Notes under the pieces: model-generated
What the model was told of the DNA's origin: nothing
The model's database searches: none
The model's input: the letters and a program-made list of their open reading frames with translations, nothing else
Assembly: GCF_016801865.2 (NCBI RefSeq)
Contig: NC_068938.1
Location: forward strand, 214,703,611-214,767,610
Source of the DNA: Culex pipiens pallens
Lineage: Eukaryota > Arthropoda > Insecta > Diptera > Culicidae
DNA length: 64,000 bases
Direction of reading: 5' to 3'
Program-made: the position numbers and the translations under genes
Part shown: piece after piece, positions 1-10,228 of the stretch
How the letters are laid out: each line of letters begins with the position of its first letter
How positions within the stretch are numbered: position 1 is the stretch's first letter

Positions 1-87
1 ATTCAAGAATTTCATAAAATAACAAAAATCATTTGAAGAAATTCAGAAAATATATTTATTCAAGAAATTCAAAATTTTAAATAATGT
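1..87 (-). repeat. Terminal segment of the nonamer-satellite unit (inverted copy)
   Basis: These bases lead directly into the TTTGAAGAA array. Read in reverse they match the end of the short nonamer unit at 8523-8622 without any mismatch that I can find (position k pairs with 8623-k, for k from 1 to about 100). A more diverged copy in the same orientation lies near 1430-1530. This looks like the fixed border of a repeat unit rather than random AT-rich DNA. The unit probably continues to the left of the window. Confidence 0.75.
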
Positions 88-1155
88 CAAGAATTTGAAG
101 AATTTGAAGAATTTGAAGAATCTGAAGAATTTGAAGAATTTGAAGAATTTGAAGAATTTGAAGAATTTGAAGAATTTGAAGAATTTGAAGAATTTGAAGA
201 AATTGAAGAAATTGAAGAATTTGAAGAATTTGAAGAATTTGAAGAATTGGAAGAATTTGAAGAATTTGAAGAATTTGTAGAATTTGTAGAATTTGAAGAA
301 TTTGAAGAATTTGTGGAATTTGAAGAATTTGAATTTGAAGAATTATAAGAATTTGGAGAATTTGAAGAATTTGAAGAATTTGAAGAATTTGAAGAATTTG
401 AAGAATTTGAAGAATTTGAAGAATTTGAAGAATTTGAAGAATTTGAAGAATTTGAAGAATTTGAAGAATTTGAAGAATTTGAAGAATTTGAAGAATTTGA
501 AGAATTTGAAGAATTTGAAGAATTTGAAGAATTTAAAGAATTTGAAGAATTTGAAGAATTTGTACAATTTGAAGAATTGGTAGAATTTGAAGAATTTGTA
601 GAATTTGAAGAATTTGAATTTGAAGAATTTGAATTTGAAGAATTATAAGAATTTGGAGAATTTGAAGAATTTGAATTTGAAGAAATGGAAGAAATTGAAG
701 AATTTGAAGAATTTAAAGAATTTGAAGAATTTGAAGAATTTGAAGAATTTAAAGAATTTGAAGAATTTGAAGAATTTGAAGAATTTGAAGAATTTGAAGA
801 ATTTGAAGAATTTGAAGAATTTGAAGAATTTGAAGAATTTGAAGAATTTGAAGAATTATAAGAATTTGAAGAATTTGAAGAATTTGAAGAATTTGTAGAA
901 TTTGAAGAATTTGTAGAATTTGAAGAATTTGTAGAATTTGAAGAATTTGAATTTGAAGAATTTGAATTTGAAGAATTTGAATTTGAAGAATTTGAATTTG
1001 AAGAATTTGAATTTGAAGAAATGGAAGAATTTGAAGAATTTGAAGAAATTGAAGAATTTGAAGAATTTGAAGAATTTGAAGAATTTGAAGAATTTGAAGA
1101 ATTTGAAGAATTTGAAGAATTTGAAGAATTTGAAGAATTTGAAGAATTTAAAGAG
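88..1155 (-). repeat. 9-bp satellite array, TTTGAAGAA (reverse TTCTTCAAA)
   Basis: About 115 tandem nonamers of TTTGAAGAA, which is TTCTTCAAA on the minus strand. Variant units are clustered: a 15-bp GAATTTGAATTTGAA form followed by GAATTATAAG and GAATTTGGAG occurs near 318-356 and again near 609-663, so there is a higher-order period of about 290 bp. Further GAATTTGAA double units lie at 940-1020. Long open frames across the array (repeating Lys-Asn-Leu or Lys-Phe-Phe) exist only because the period is divisible by three; they are not genes. Confidence 0.95.
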
Positions 1156-1734
1156 TTTTAAGATTTTCAAGAACTAGAAGAATTTCATGAATAAAATGAT
1201 TTCCTTAAAAAATTAAATAATTAATTTCTAAGTTTTCTAAATTTTCTTGAGTATCCAAAAATTCTCGAAATTCTTGAAATTCTTACACTTTTTAAACTTG
1301 ATGAATTTTTTAATATTTCCAATGATTTTTTTTATTATATGAAGTTTTTGAATCACTAGTGTTTTCTAAGTTTCTTGACTTTCTTGAAAATCTTGATTTT
1401 TATTTAAAGAAGCTTAGAAAACTCAAGTAATTCAAGAACTTCATAAAATTAAAAAAAATATTTGGAGAAATTCAGAAAATTTAAGAGTTTCAAGAATTTC
1501 AAGAATTTTTAGAAATTCAAAATTTTTAATAATTTCTAGAATTTGTGGAAATTATACAAATTTTATAAAATCTTGAATTTCTGAAATTTTTTGAAAATCT
1601 AGAAATAACAGAAATTCAAAAAAATTAAGAAATGAAACAAATAAAAAAAAACGATTTTCTAAAATTTCTATAATTTTGATTATTTCTATAATTTATTTTT
1701 TTTAAGAATTCCTAGAATTTATTTGAATTTATTA
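1156..1734. other. Degenerate AT-rich DNA between nonamer blocks
   Basis: No gene seen. The stretch is made of decayed nonamer-like fragments such as TTCTTGAAA and TTTCTAAG. It contains a diverged copy of the unit border (about 1430-1530) and marks the point where the satellite changes from TTTGAAGAA polarity to TTCTTGAAA polarity. Confidence 0.6.
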
Positions 1735-2720
1735 AAATTCTTGAAATTCTTCAAATCTTTCAAATTCTTCAAATTCTTGAAATTCTTCATATTCTTAAAA
1801 TTCTTGAAATTCTTGAAATTCTTGAAATTCTTGAATTTCTTGAAATTCTTGAAATTCTTGAAATTCTAGAAATTTTATGAAATTCTTGAAATTCGTGAAA
1901 TTCTTGAAATTTTCAAAGATCTTCAAATTTTCAATATTCTTGAAATTCTTGTATTTTTCGAAATTATTGAAATTCTTGTATTTCTTATAATTTTTGAAAA
2001 TTTAAAAATTCTTGAAATTCTTGAAATTCTCGAAATTCTTGAAATTCTCAAAAAATTTGAAGAATTTGATATTCTTGAAATTTTTTAAATTCTTGAAATT
2101 CTTAAATTCCGAAATTCTTGAAATTCTTGAAATTCTTGAAATTCTTGAAATTGTTGAAATTCTTGAAATTCTTGAAATTCTTGAAATTCTTGAAATTCTT
2201 GAAATTCTTGAAATTCTTGAAATTCTTGAAATTCTTGAAATTCTTGAAATTCTTGAAATTCTTGAAATTCTTGAAATTCTTGAAATTCTTGAAATTCTTG
2301 AAATTCTTGAAATTCTTGAAATTCTTGAAATTCTTGAAATTCTTGAAATTCTTGAAATTCTTGAAATTCTTGAAATTCTTGAAATTCTTGAAATTCTTGA
2401 AATTCTTGAAATTCTTGAAATTCTTGAAATTCTTGAAATTCTTGAAATTCTTGAAATTCTTGAAATTCTTGAAATTCTTGAAATTCTTGAAATTCTTGAG
2501 ATTCTAGAAATTTTAGAAATTTTATGAAAATCTTGAAATTCGTGAAATTCTTGAAATTTTCAAAGATCTGCAAATTTTCAATATTCTTGAAATTCTTGTA
2601 TTTTTCGAAATTATTGAAATTCTTGTATTTCTTATAATTTTTGAAAATTTAAAAATTCTTGAAATTCTTGAAATTCTCGAAATTCTTGAAATTCTCAAAG
2701 AATTTGAAATTTTATATTCT
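1735..2720 (+). repeat. 9-bp satellite array, TTCTTGAAA
   Basis: Tandem nonamers with N=G in the TTCTTNAAA family. The block 2104-2500 is almost pure (about 44 units), flanked by more diverged units. The diverged segment beginning at 1873 is repeated beginning at 2521 for about 230 bp with few differences. The offset is 648 bp, exactly 72 nonamers, so a higher-order duplication is present. Translated Glu-Ile-Leu or Gln-Glu-Phe repeats here are artefacts of the array. Confidence 0.95.
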
Positions 2721-2915
2721 CGAATTTTTTTAAATTCTTGAAATTCTTGAATTTCTTGAAATTCTTGAATTTCTTGAAATTCTTGAAATTCTTGATATTT
2801 TTGAAATTCTTGAAATTCTTAAAATTGTTGAAATTCTTGAAATTCTTGAAATTTTTGAAATTCTTGAAATTCTTGAAATTCTTGAAATTCTTGATATTCT
2901 TGGAATTCTTGAAAT
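2721..2915 (+). repeat. Mixed TTCTTGAAA transition zone
   Basis: Nonamers still mostly with G at the variable position but with T substitutions (TTTTTGAAA, TTCTTGATA) and single T insertions (TTGAATTTC). This is a graded boundary between the pure G block and the pure T block that follows. Confidence 0.8.
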
Positions 2916-3965
2916 TATTAAAATTCTTTAAATTCTTTAAAATCTTTAAATTCTTTAAATTCTTTAAATTCTTTAAATTCTTTAAATTCTTTAAATTCTT
3001 TAAATTCTTTAAATTCTTTAAATTCTTTAAATTCTTTAAATTCTTGAAATTTTTTAAATTCTTTAAATTCTTTAAATTCTTTAAATTCTTTAAATTCTTT
3101 AAATTCTTTAAATTCTTTAAATTCTTCAAATTCTTCAAATTCTTTAAATTCTTTAAATTCTTTAAATTCTTTAAATTCTTTAAATTCTTTAAATTCTTTA
3201 AATTCTTTAAATTCTTTAAATTCTTTAAATTCTTTAAATTCTTTAAATTCTTTAAATTCTTTAAATTCTTTAAATTCTTTAAATTCTTTAAATTCTTTAA
3301 ATTCTTTAAATTCTTTAAATTCTTTAAATTCTTTAAATTCTTTAAATTCTTTAAATTCTATAAATTCTTTAAATTCTTTAAATTCTTTAAATTCTTTAAA
3401 TTCTTTAAATTCTTTAAATTCTTTAAATTCTTTAAATTCTTTAAATTCTTTAAATTCTTTAAATTCTTTAAATTCTTTAAATTCTTTAAATTCTTTAAAT
3501 TCTTTAAATTCTTTAAATTCTTTAAATTCTTTAAATTCTTTAAATTCTTTAAATTCTTTAAATTCTTTAAATTCTTTAAATTCTTTAAATTCTTTAAATT
3601 CTTTAAATTCTTTAAATTCTTTAAATTCTTTAAATTCTTTAAATTCTTTAAATTCTTTAAATTCTTTAAATTCTTTAAATTCTTTAAATTCTTTAAATTC
3701 TTTAAATTCTTTAAATTCTTTAAATTCTTTAAATTCTTTAAATTCTTTAAATTCTTTAAATTCTTTAAATTCTTTAAATTCTTTAAATTCTTTAAATTCT
3801 TTAAATTCTTTAAATTCTTTAAATTCTTTAAATTCTTTAAATTCTTTAAATTCTTTAAATTCTTTAAATTCTTTAAATTCTTTAAATTCTTTAAATTCTT
3901 TAAATTCTTTAAATTCTTTAAATTCTTTAAATTCTTTAAATTCTTTGAATTCTTTAAATTCTTTG
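2916..3965 (+). repeat. 9-bp satellite array, TTCTTTAAA
   Basis: About 115 nonamers with N=T, nearly free of variation from about 2975 to 3945. Rare variants are a G unit near 3042, C units near 3121-3135 and G units near 3945-3970. The extreme homogeneity suggests recent expansion or ongoing homogenisation. A 436-residue open frame over it is a by-product of the 9-bp period. Confidence 0.96.
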
Positions 3966-4500
3966 AATTCTTGAAATTTTTAAAATTCTTGAAATTTTTT
4001 AAATTCTTGAAATTCTGGAAATTCTGGAAATTCTTAAAATTTTTATAAATTCTTAAAATTCTCAAAATTCTTAAAAATTTAAAATTCTTAAAATTTTTAA
4101 GGTTCGTAAAATTTTTAAAATTCTTAAAAATCTTAAATTTCTTAAAACTCTTCAAATTCTTAAAAGTCTTAAAATTCTTCAATTTTTCAAATTCTTCAAA
4201 TTCTTTAAATCGTTCAAATTTTTCAAAGTCTTCAAAAAATCTTGTTTTTTTAAGAATTTCTAGAATTTCTAGAATTTGTTTGAATTTATTGAAGTCCTTA
4301 ATATCCTCGAAATTCTTAAAATTCTTCAAATTCTTCAAATTTGTCAAATTCTTCAAATTCTTCAAATACTTTAAATTCTTCAAATTCTTCAAATTCTTCA
4401 AATTTTTCAAATTATTTAAATTCGTCACATTCTTCAAATTTTTCAAATTCTTCAAATTCTTCAAATTCTTTAAATTCTTCAAAGTCTTCAAAAAAATCTT
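3966..4500 (+). repeat. Degenerate nonamer tail: TTCTTAAAA then TTCTTCAAA
   Basis: Units with N=A dominate about 4030-4150 and units with N=C about 4160-4500. In the middle (4244-4312) is a distinct leader with two copies of GAATTTCTAGAATTTCTAG-like sequence, followed by TTTGTTTGAATTTATTGAAG and a TCCTCGAAATTC end. The same leader stands at 8385-8452 in front of the short array there, so the leader belongs to the satellite unit. The array is cut off at about 4500 by the dispersed element that starts TTGCCTTCCTC. Confidence 0.85.
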
Positions 4501-4869
4501 TTTTGCCTTCCTCACCTTACTGAGGAAAGGCTTTAAAATCACTCGAAAAATGAACTTCTTAATTCGACCTCGTAGACCCACCTTCATGTATACCTATCGA
4601 CTCAGAATCAAATTCTGAACAAATGTCTGTGCGTGTGTCTGGATGTGAGTCCGTGCACCGAAAAATATGCACTCGATTATCTCTGGACTGGCTGAACCGA
4701 TTTGGACCGTTTTGGTTTCATTCGATTTGTCTTGGGGTCCCATAAGACCCTAGTTAATATCATAACGTTTAGTAAAGCACTTCAAAAGTTATGCTAAAAA
4801 AACGATTCTGGCTAAAGTTTGAAAGATTGTAAAAAGGGTGGTTTTTGTAAGAAAACCCGTCTGATCATA
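4501..4869 (+). mobile_element. Dispersed element end, TGCCTTCCTC family (copy 1)
   Basis: Begins TGCCTTCCTCACCTTACTGA; the CCTCA...TGAGG arms form a small hairpin. The same opening recurs at 7542, at 20974 and, inverted, near 24385-24415. It continues with an ACTCGAAAAATGAACTTCTT segment and a GGCTGAACCGATTTGG segment that are also shared with the 24.2-kb copy. No coding capacity. I read it as one end of a non-autonomous inverted-repeat element; the superfamily is unresolved. Confidence 0.6.
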
Positions 4870-5812
4870 CATTTTTAGAAAGGTATTTCAAAGACCTTTC
4901 TAATGAGCCCAAAACATTGAAGATCTGATAGCCCTATCAAAAGTTATGAGCACTTAAGTGTCATTTGTACACATTTCAGAGGCCGGATCTCAAATATTTT
5001 GATGAAAAAGTTGTCCGGATCTATCATGCGACCTATCGTTGGATAGGTAATCAAAAGACCTTTCCAACAAGCCCAAAAGATTGAAGATCTGATAACCCTA
5101 TCAAAAGTTATGAGCACTTAAGTGTCATTTGTACACATTTTAGAGGCCGGATCTCAAATATTTCGATGAAATTGTTAGCCGGGTCCATAATGCAACCCGT
5201 CGTTAGTTGGGTAATCAAAAGACCTTTCTAACGAGCACAAAACATTGAAGATCTGACGACCCTATCAAAAGTTATAAGCACTTAAGTGCTATTTATCCAC
5301 TTTTTTTAGGCCGGATCTCATATATTTTGATAAAAACGTTATCCGGATCTATAATGCGACCCATCGTTAGGTGGGTAATCAAAAGACCTTTCCAACGAGC
5401 CCAAAACATTGAGGATCTGACAACCCTATCAAAAGTTATAAACACTTTAGTGTTATCTATACACTTTTTCGAGGCCGGATCTCAGATATTTTGATGAAAA
5501 TGATATCCGGGTCCATCTTGCGACCCATCGTTGGTTAGATCATTGAAAGACCTTTCAAATTAGCCCAAAACATCGAAGGTCTGATAACCCTACCAGAAGT
5601 TATGAGCACATAAGTGATATTGTAGTACTATTCAGAAACCGGATTCCATAATATTTTGCTCAAAATGGTTTTTGGATCTATCATGCGACTCGTTGATAAA
5701 TAGGTTAGCAAAAAACCCTTGCAATGAGTCCTAAACATCAAAGTTCTGATAACCCTATCAAGATATTGGCACTTGATTTTGAAGAATGTTTTTTTTTATA
5801 GCCAGATCTCAA
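4870..5812 (+). repeat. 164-bp tandem repeat array, about six diverged copies
   Basis: The anchor AAGACCTTTC-like motif falls at 4891, 5055, 5219, 5383, 5547 and about 5713, four exact steps of 164 bp followed by one of about 166. Each unit contains AACATTGAAGATCTGA, an AAAAGTTATGAGCACTTAAG segment and GGCCGGATCTCA. Copies differ by scattered substitutions, most in the last unit, so the array is older than the nonamer blocks. It lies immediately inside the TGCCTTCCTC-type end and may be the body of that element. Confidence 0.9.
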
Positions 5813-7262
5813 ATGAGATAGTTTCCCCAAACTAACCTCCTGCACGAGCTGATTCTTTCTGACTTTCTCTTGTGTTAGATCTACAGAACAAAAAGGAAAC
5901 GCAGAATGGCTAAGGTTCTTTTTTCAAAATTATGTTTATTTTTTAGTTGACCTCTGCTGCAAGTTCCATCGACCAATCTTTCTTGAAAACTGTTAGTTTG
6001 AGAACTGGATTGATCTAGGTTATCTTCTCGTAGCCGCAGCGGTACCACCCTATACTAAGTAGTTCCGTCCAAACCCAGCTCGCTTCCAAGTTGCTTCTAA
6101 GTGCTGCAGCTGCTACTCGTGGCCGGAATCGACTTCGTCGTCGTCAGATCGGAGGGAGGGTGCCAGCAGCAGAATCGCCGGTGGAATCATCTTCATTTGG
6201 AATTCGCCCGCGCTTTTATTTTTGTGGTGATGATGGTGTGAGTGGTGGTGATGCTTGTCGGTTTCCTGTGGGAACGACTTGGGGAGCAGGTCCTGGCGAG
6301 AGTGGACTTGGACAGCCGCTCGCTAAGCAAGGGCATTTAGGGCGATTTGTCTGGAAGATTGAGGAAGGTCGTTAGAAAGTTACGAGGTCAATTTCTTCAA
6401 GTTCTTACCTTCGTCTCTCCATATCGTGCGGATCGCCGCAAACCGAGTGGACCGAGTGGACGCTAACTGACTCGAGGGACGCTGATGAGATCGCCGATGG
6501 GGTCAGTTGCTTCACGAGACCGATCCGAAGGCAACCCAAACATGGACGGAGAGGTTCCATTCAGCAGATTGCACGATCACATGATGATGGACATGACGGT
6601 TAGCGTCAAAGGGACGTTCCTAAAAGAATAATAAGTTGAACTTTTCCAGCTAAACCCGCTTCCCATCCTACCTTTTTGAAAACCTCCCAAGCAGCGTCCG
6701 CTCGTTCGAATGGTCCGGGTTGATTTGCCTGACTACTACGCCAATCGCCGCGTTCATTCCGGCCAACTCCGGCAGCGTCCTTCATGATAAAAGATCGTCA
6801 GAATTTCAACCCTCACGTTTGTGATGGCAAACTACTGCAGCATCTCCATCTGGCCCCAAGACGGCACATCTTCACCGTTATCAAATCCTCCAACACCTCC
6901 CAAAAGCAAAAGGTGAAATTCAGAACGTCGGCGGCATCAAATAGTCCGACGTCACGCTCAGAATCTGGACCGCTCGGGACGAGTACGAAACAACCCGTAC
7001 CCGATCAGCGTCGAAATGCAGCTAAACTTTACTAGTTACAAAGAAAAAAAAATTAAAACAAATCGAGCAGGGCAGAAAACTGCTGCCACAGGTAAATGCT
7101 GCTTTCCGTGTTGGACATCCCGTAGTCTACTTGCCTGTGTCCTTCCCCAACACGGGGTACGTGCCAGCGAGGAACAAGAAACCCGGCATTTCGGTGAATC
7201 ACAAATTTGTAAACTTATGTTCTGTGAATGTAAATAAAAATATCGTTCGATTTCTTTGCGAT
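5813..7262 (+). other. GC-richer block, possible decayed exon or UTR
   Basis: Clearly richer in G+C than its surroundings from about 5990 to 7260. Open frames of 94, 83 and 73 codons (6091-6375, 6784-7035, 7016-7237) lie in changing frames. An AATAAA lies near 7234. I recognise no domain in any of the translations. It could be a processed pseudogene, an old 3' exon or unrelated GC-rich DNA; coding function is not supported. Confidence 0.3.
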
Positions 7263-7540
7263 GAGCGATGACGCTGCAGCGAAGGGTTGACAGATGTTGG
7301 AGGGATTCGGACGATTAGGTCAACTGAAATGTTTGGGCCGATTCAGGCCGTTTCTACAGCTGGGATGCAAATCAAATTTGCTCCCTCGTTTGCTCCCGTC
7401 TTATGAAAACCGAGATCAAATCTGGTTTTGTTTTTGAAAAGGTCCAATAAGCTATTGTGTTTCATGTTTATAGGACCTAATCAAAAAAGGTCTAGAAATG
7501 TTGCTCCAGGTATTTGATCTCAAGTTAATCTCAAGAATTT
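7263..7540. other. Intergenic sequence without visible features
   Basis: Short stretch between the GC-richer block and the next dispersed element. No open frame, repeat or structure stands out. Confidence 0.4.
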
Positions 7541-8380
7541 TTGCCTTCCTCACCTTACTGGGAAAATGGACTTTTTATTTTATTTTTAGAAAGGTTCTGA
7601 AATGACCTTTCTTGTTGATTAACATGTAAATCGGCAAAAATGTCAATTAAACTTTTTTCAAAATCTGTTTTCAGGGCATTAAAATATACATTTTTATCTA
7701 TTAACAAAACAAATTTGAGAACATTTCTCGAATTAGTTTTCAAATGGACGTAAGAGCCATTGGTGAACAAAGCCCTTTTTGCATCGGTATGAGACCAACT
7801 TACGATGAATCATTTTTATAAATGCTTGAGATTTTTCATCTGTAAGTCGTTCAAGTGTCCTAAACTATTAATTAATGAAATTTGGTTTCAATTTGGAGAA
7901 AAACGAAAATTAGTGTTGGAGGTCACGGTGGCTCTTACGGCATTTTGAAAACTCACCCGAGATTTGGTTGTATCATTGCCGAGATATAGCTATTTGAAGT
8001 TAGCAGTTTCAGAAAACGGGTGCCACGATATCTCAACATTAATTCGACCAAATCGGCTCAAAATTTTGGCGAAGACTCGTTAAACCGGTCCCGTGTGCAT
8101 GACGAAGGCCGATTTTCAAAAAGTTTATTTAAAAAAAAGATAAAAATATTTTTCTGTTTTTCATATAAAAAATCGCAAGTTTTTGATTTTTGTATTTTTT
8201 GAAAATTCAAAATTTCAAAATCGGGCTTCGTCATGCACACGGGACATCACTCATCTTAATTAGGACCTCTTTGGTGCTGCGATCACGTTAGGGGCGATCC
8301 ATGTGGACACTTTAGGGGGGTTGGAATCACTCTACAAATGAGAGGAAGGCACCAACCACCTAAAGGTGGATTAAGTAACG
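7541..8380. mobile_element. Dispersed element, TGCCTTCCTC family (copy 2, both ends present)
   Basis: Starts TGCCTTCCTC (7542) and contains the reverse of that decamer, GAGGAAGGCA, at 8342-8351, followed by ACCACCTAAAGGTGG, a second small hairpin. Between these lies 7617-8250, which matches in inverted order the body of the TTAA-flanked element at 62.3-63.4 kb, including GGGTGCCACGATATCTC and the CGTGTGCATGACG segment. At the point where the 62.8-kb copy carries a 448-bp MITE, this copy reads straight through, so it is the empty-site paralog. No coding capacity. Confidence 0.6.
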
Positions 8381-8384
8381 TTTT

Positions 8385-8640
8385 TTAAAGAATTTCTAGA
8401 ATTTCTAGAATTTGTTTGAATTTATTGAAGTCCTTAAAATCCTCGAAATTCTTCAATTTCTTCAAATTCTTCAAATTCTTCAAATTCTTCAAATTCTTCA
8501 GATTCTTCAAATTCTTCAAATTCTTCAAATTCTTGACATTATTTAAAATTTTGAATTTCTTGAATAAATATATTTTCTGAATTTCTTCAAATGATTTTTG
8601 TTATTTTATGAAATTCTTGAATTACTTGAGTTTCCTAAGT
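8385..8640 (+). repeat. Short complete nonamer unit: leader, about 9 nonamers, border
   Basis: Same leader as 4244-4312 (8385-8452), then about nine TTCTTCAAA units (8455-8535), then the border that matches window positions 1-100 in inverted orientation. It looks like the unexpanded form of the unit whose array is more than 1 kb long at the window start. Useful as a reference for the boundaries of the repeat unit. Confidence 0.8.
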
Positions 8641-10228
8641 TTCTTAATTTTCTTTTAAACTTGATATTCCTTTTAAAAAAAAATTGAATTTCTTGTATTT
8701 TTTTTATTTCTTGATTTTTTTAAAGTATAAGCTTCTTGAACATCTAAAATTTCTTGAATTTCTTGAATTTAGTTCATAATTTTTGAAGAACTCAAATATG
8801 CTTTAAAACGATTAAAGAATTTCAAGAATGTCTTGGACTTCTAGAGTTTCTAGGAGAAGAGGAGGGGTAGATTTGTTAAGAAAAGTATGAAAATCATAGA
8901 CTTACTTACTTATTATTTTATAAGATTAGAAGATTTCTTGAGTATTTTTAAATAGCCAAATATATAAAAAAAATCTTAAGAAGTATTTGAATCCCATTTT
9001 CGCATGGGGTAATCAAAGCACCAAAAAGCCAACGATAGAAATTTGGTTCACACAACTTTTTTTCTTTAAAAAAAACTTCAGTTTCAAATATTTGTAGATT
9101 TGTATATTCCAAAAAGACCAAAAGAAAGTAATGTCCATGGATGTGTTTTTTTTCTCATAGAAACATTTATATTTTTAGAATCTTGATTTCTTTGAATTAG
9201 TGTTTGTTTGAATTGTCGTATATCGTTTGGCACAATTATTCAAACATGTTCCATAGGAACCGGAATACCGGGTATTCTGGAATGCTGCCAAAGGATTTGA
9301 TTGTACAGATTAGAGGTGGTACGAAAACAAGAAATTTGACCGGATCTTTTGGTGGGTGAACGAGATATTGTTTTTGAACTTTTTGAGAAGTTTTAAAAAA
9401 GTCTCTAAAGAGAACACGGATTGATTTTTCATAACAGATTTTATTATATACTTTTTGGATGACTAATCAAATAATAATCAACCATTTTTATATGTATAAC
9501 TTGTTTGCATGTTTACTTCAAAAGTTATACAAACTAATATTATAGAAATCAGCCACGAAACATGAAAGAATAAATCCAAAATAATGCTTGCGCCGCGCAC
9601 GAGAGTGTGTGCGTGAGACCGATGCAGACCACGCGTCGCGACGCGGCGCACGAGGATTTTTTTTCGGTCTCTGAGACTTCTCCTTTGTTTCGTTGCCCGT
9701 TGCTTTGCGCGAGCCGAAAATTATAAGTTTTTTTTTGGTAATCAAAAAACTCTGTTACAAAAGTTCATGAAATAGTGATTTATATACACCAAAATGTTCG
9801 TTACATTCTAACGAATCCAACGGTATATAAACATACAGGCAAATAGTGGAAACTATTGTCAAAATCTGGGGAGGAACGGTCCCGCTCCGATTTTCCGTGA
9901 AGTCCAAGGGAATTGTAAAAAACGCAGATTTGATCATTTTTGCAAAAAAATTACAAAGATTGCTCTGGATAAAAGTTTACATAACTTTTCAAAAGAAACC
10001 AAAATACACTTCTGAAAGCTGAGACAATTTCCCACAATCGGACGAGTTTAGATTTTTGAAATTCGGTTCCTTTTAAAAGCTATGAGCAAAACAAAAAAAA
10101 AAGTTAAAAACGCAATTTTCGCGGATGACCTCATCGGGGCCTGACCTTAAGTTGATTTTTTTGCCTCCTCCTCGACCTTGAACAGAGCCAAGGGACAAAT
10201 ACTTCAAACACATTTTTTACCAGCCAGC
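8641..10228. other. AT-rich intergenic DNA with a CpG-rich palindromic patch
   Basis: 8641-8830 still contains decayed TTTCTTGAA-like sequence. The rest has no supportable gene; frames of 60-75 codons on the minus strand near 9518-9937 resemble nothing known. At 9590-9649 a CpG-rich patch is bounded by GCGCCGCG and its reverse CGCGGCGC, with a perfect 14-bp palindrome CGCGTCGCGACGCG at 9632-9645. Confidence 0.5.

Noticed and set aside
2012..2573. Frames of 129-171 codons with Glu-Ile-Leu, Lys-Phe-Leu or Gln-Glu-Phe repeats
   Set aside because: Same satellite artefact; three frames over the same array are open at once.
88..3965. Telomeric repeat
   Set aside because: Units are 9 bp and lack the G-rich strand of simple telomeric repeats. 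The arrays change polarity and are followed by ordinary interspersed DNA on the right.
2738..4048. Open frame of 436 codons (Lys-Phe-Phe repeats) and a 409-codon frame on the other strand
   Set aside because: Both arise because the 9-bp satellite unit is divisible by three and lacks stops in those frames. There is no sequence other than the repeat.
7533..8395. AAGAATTT on both sides of the TGCCTTCCTC-family copy 2 as an 8-bp target duplication
   Set aside because: The right-hand occurrence is part of the nonamer leader (also at 4250), so the match may be coincidental in this sequence type.
4244..8640. CRISPR-like arrangement of repeats
   Set aside because: Units are contiguous without unique spacers, and the sequence is eukaryotic satellite and transposon DNA.
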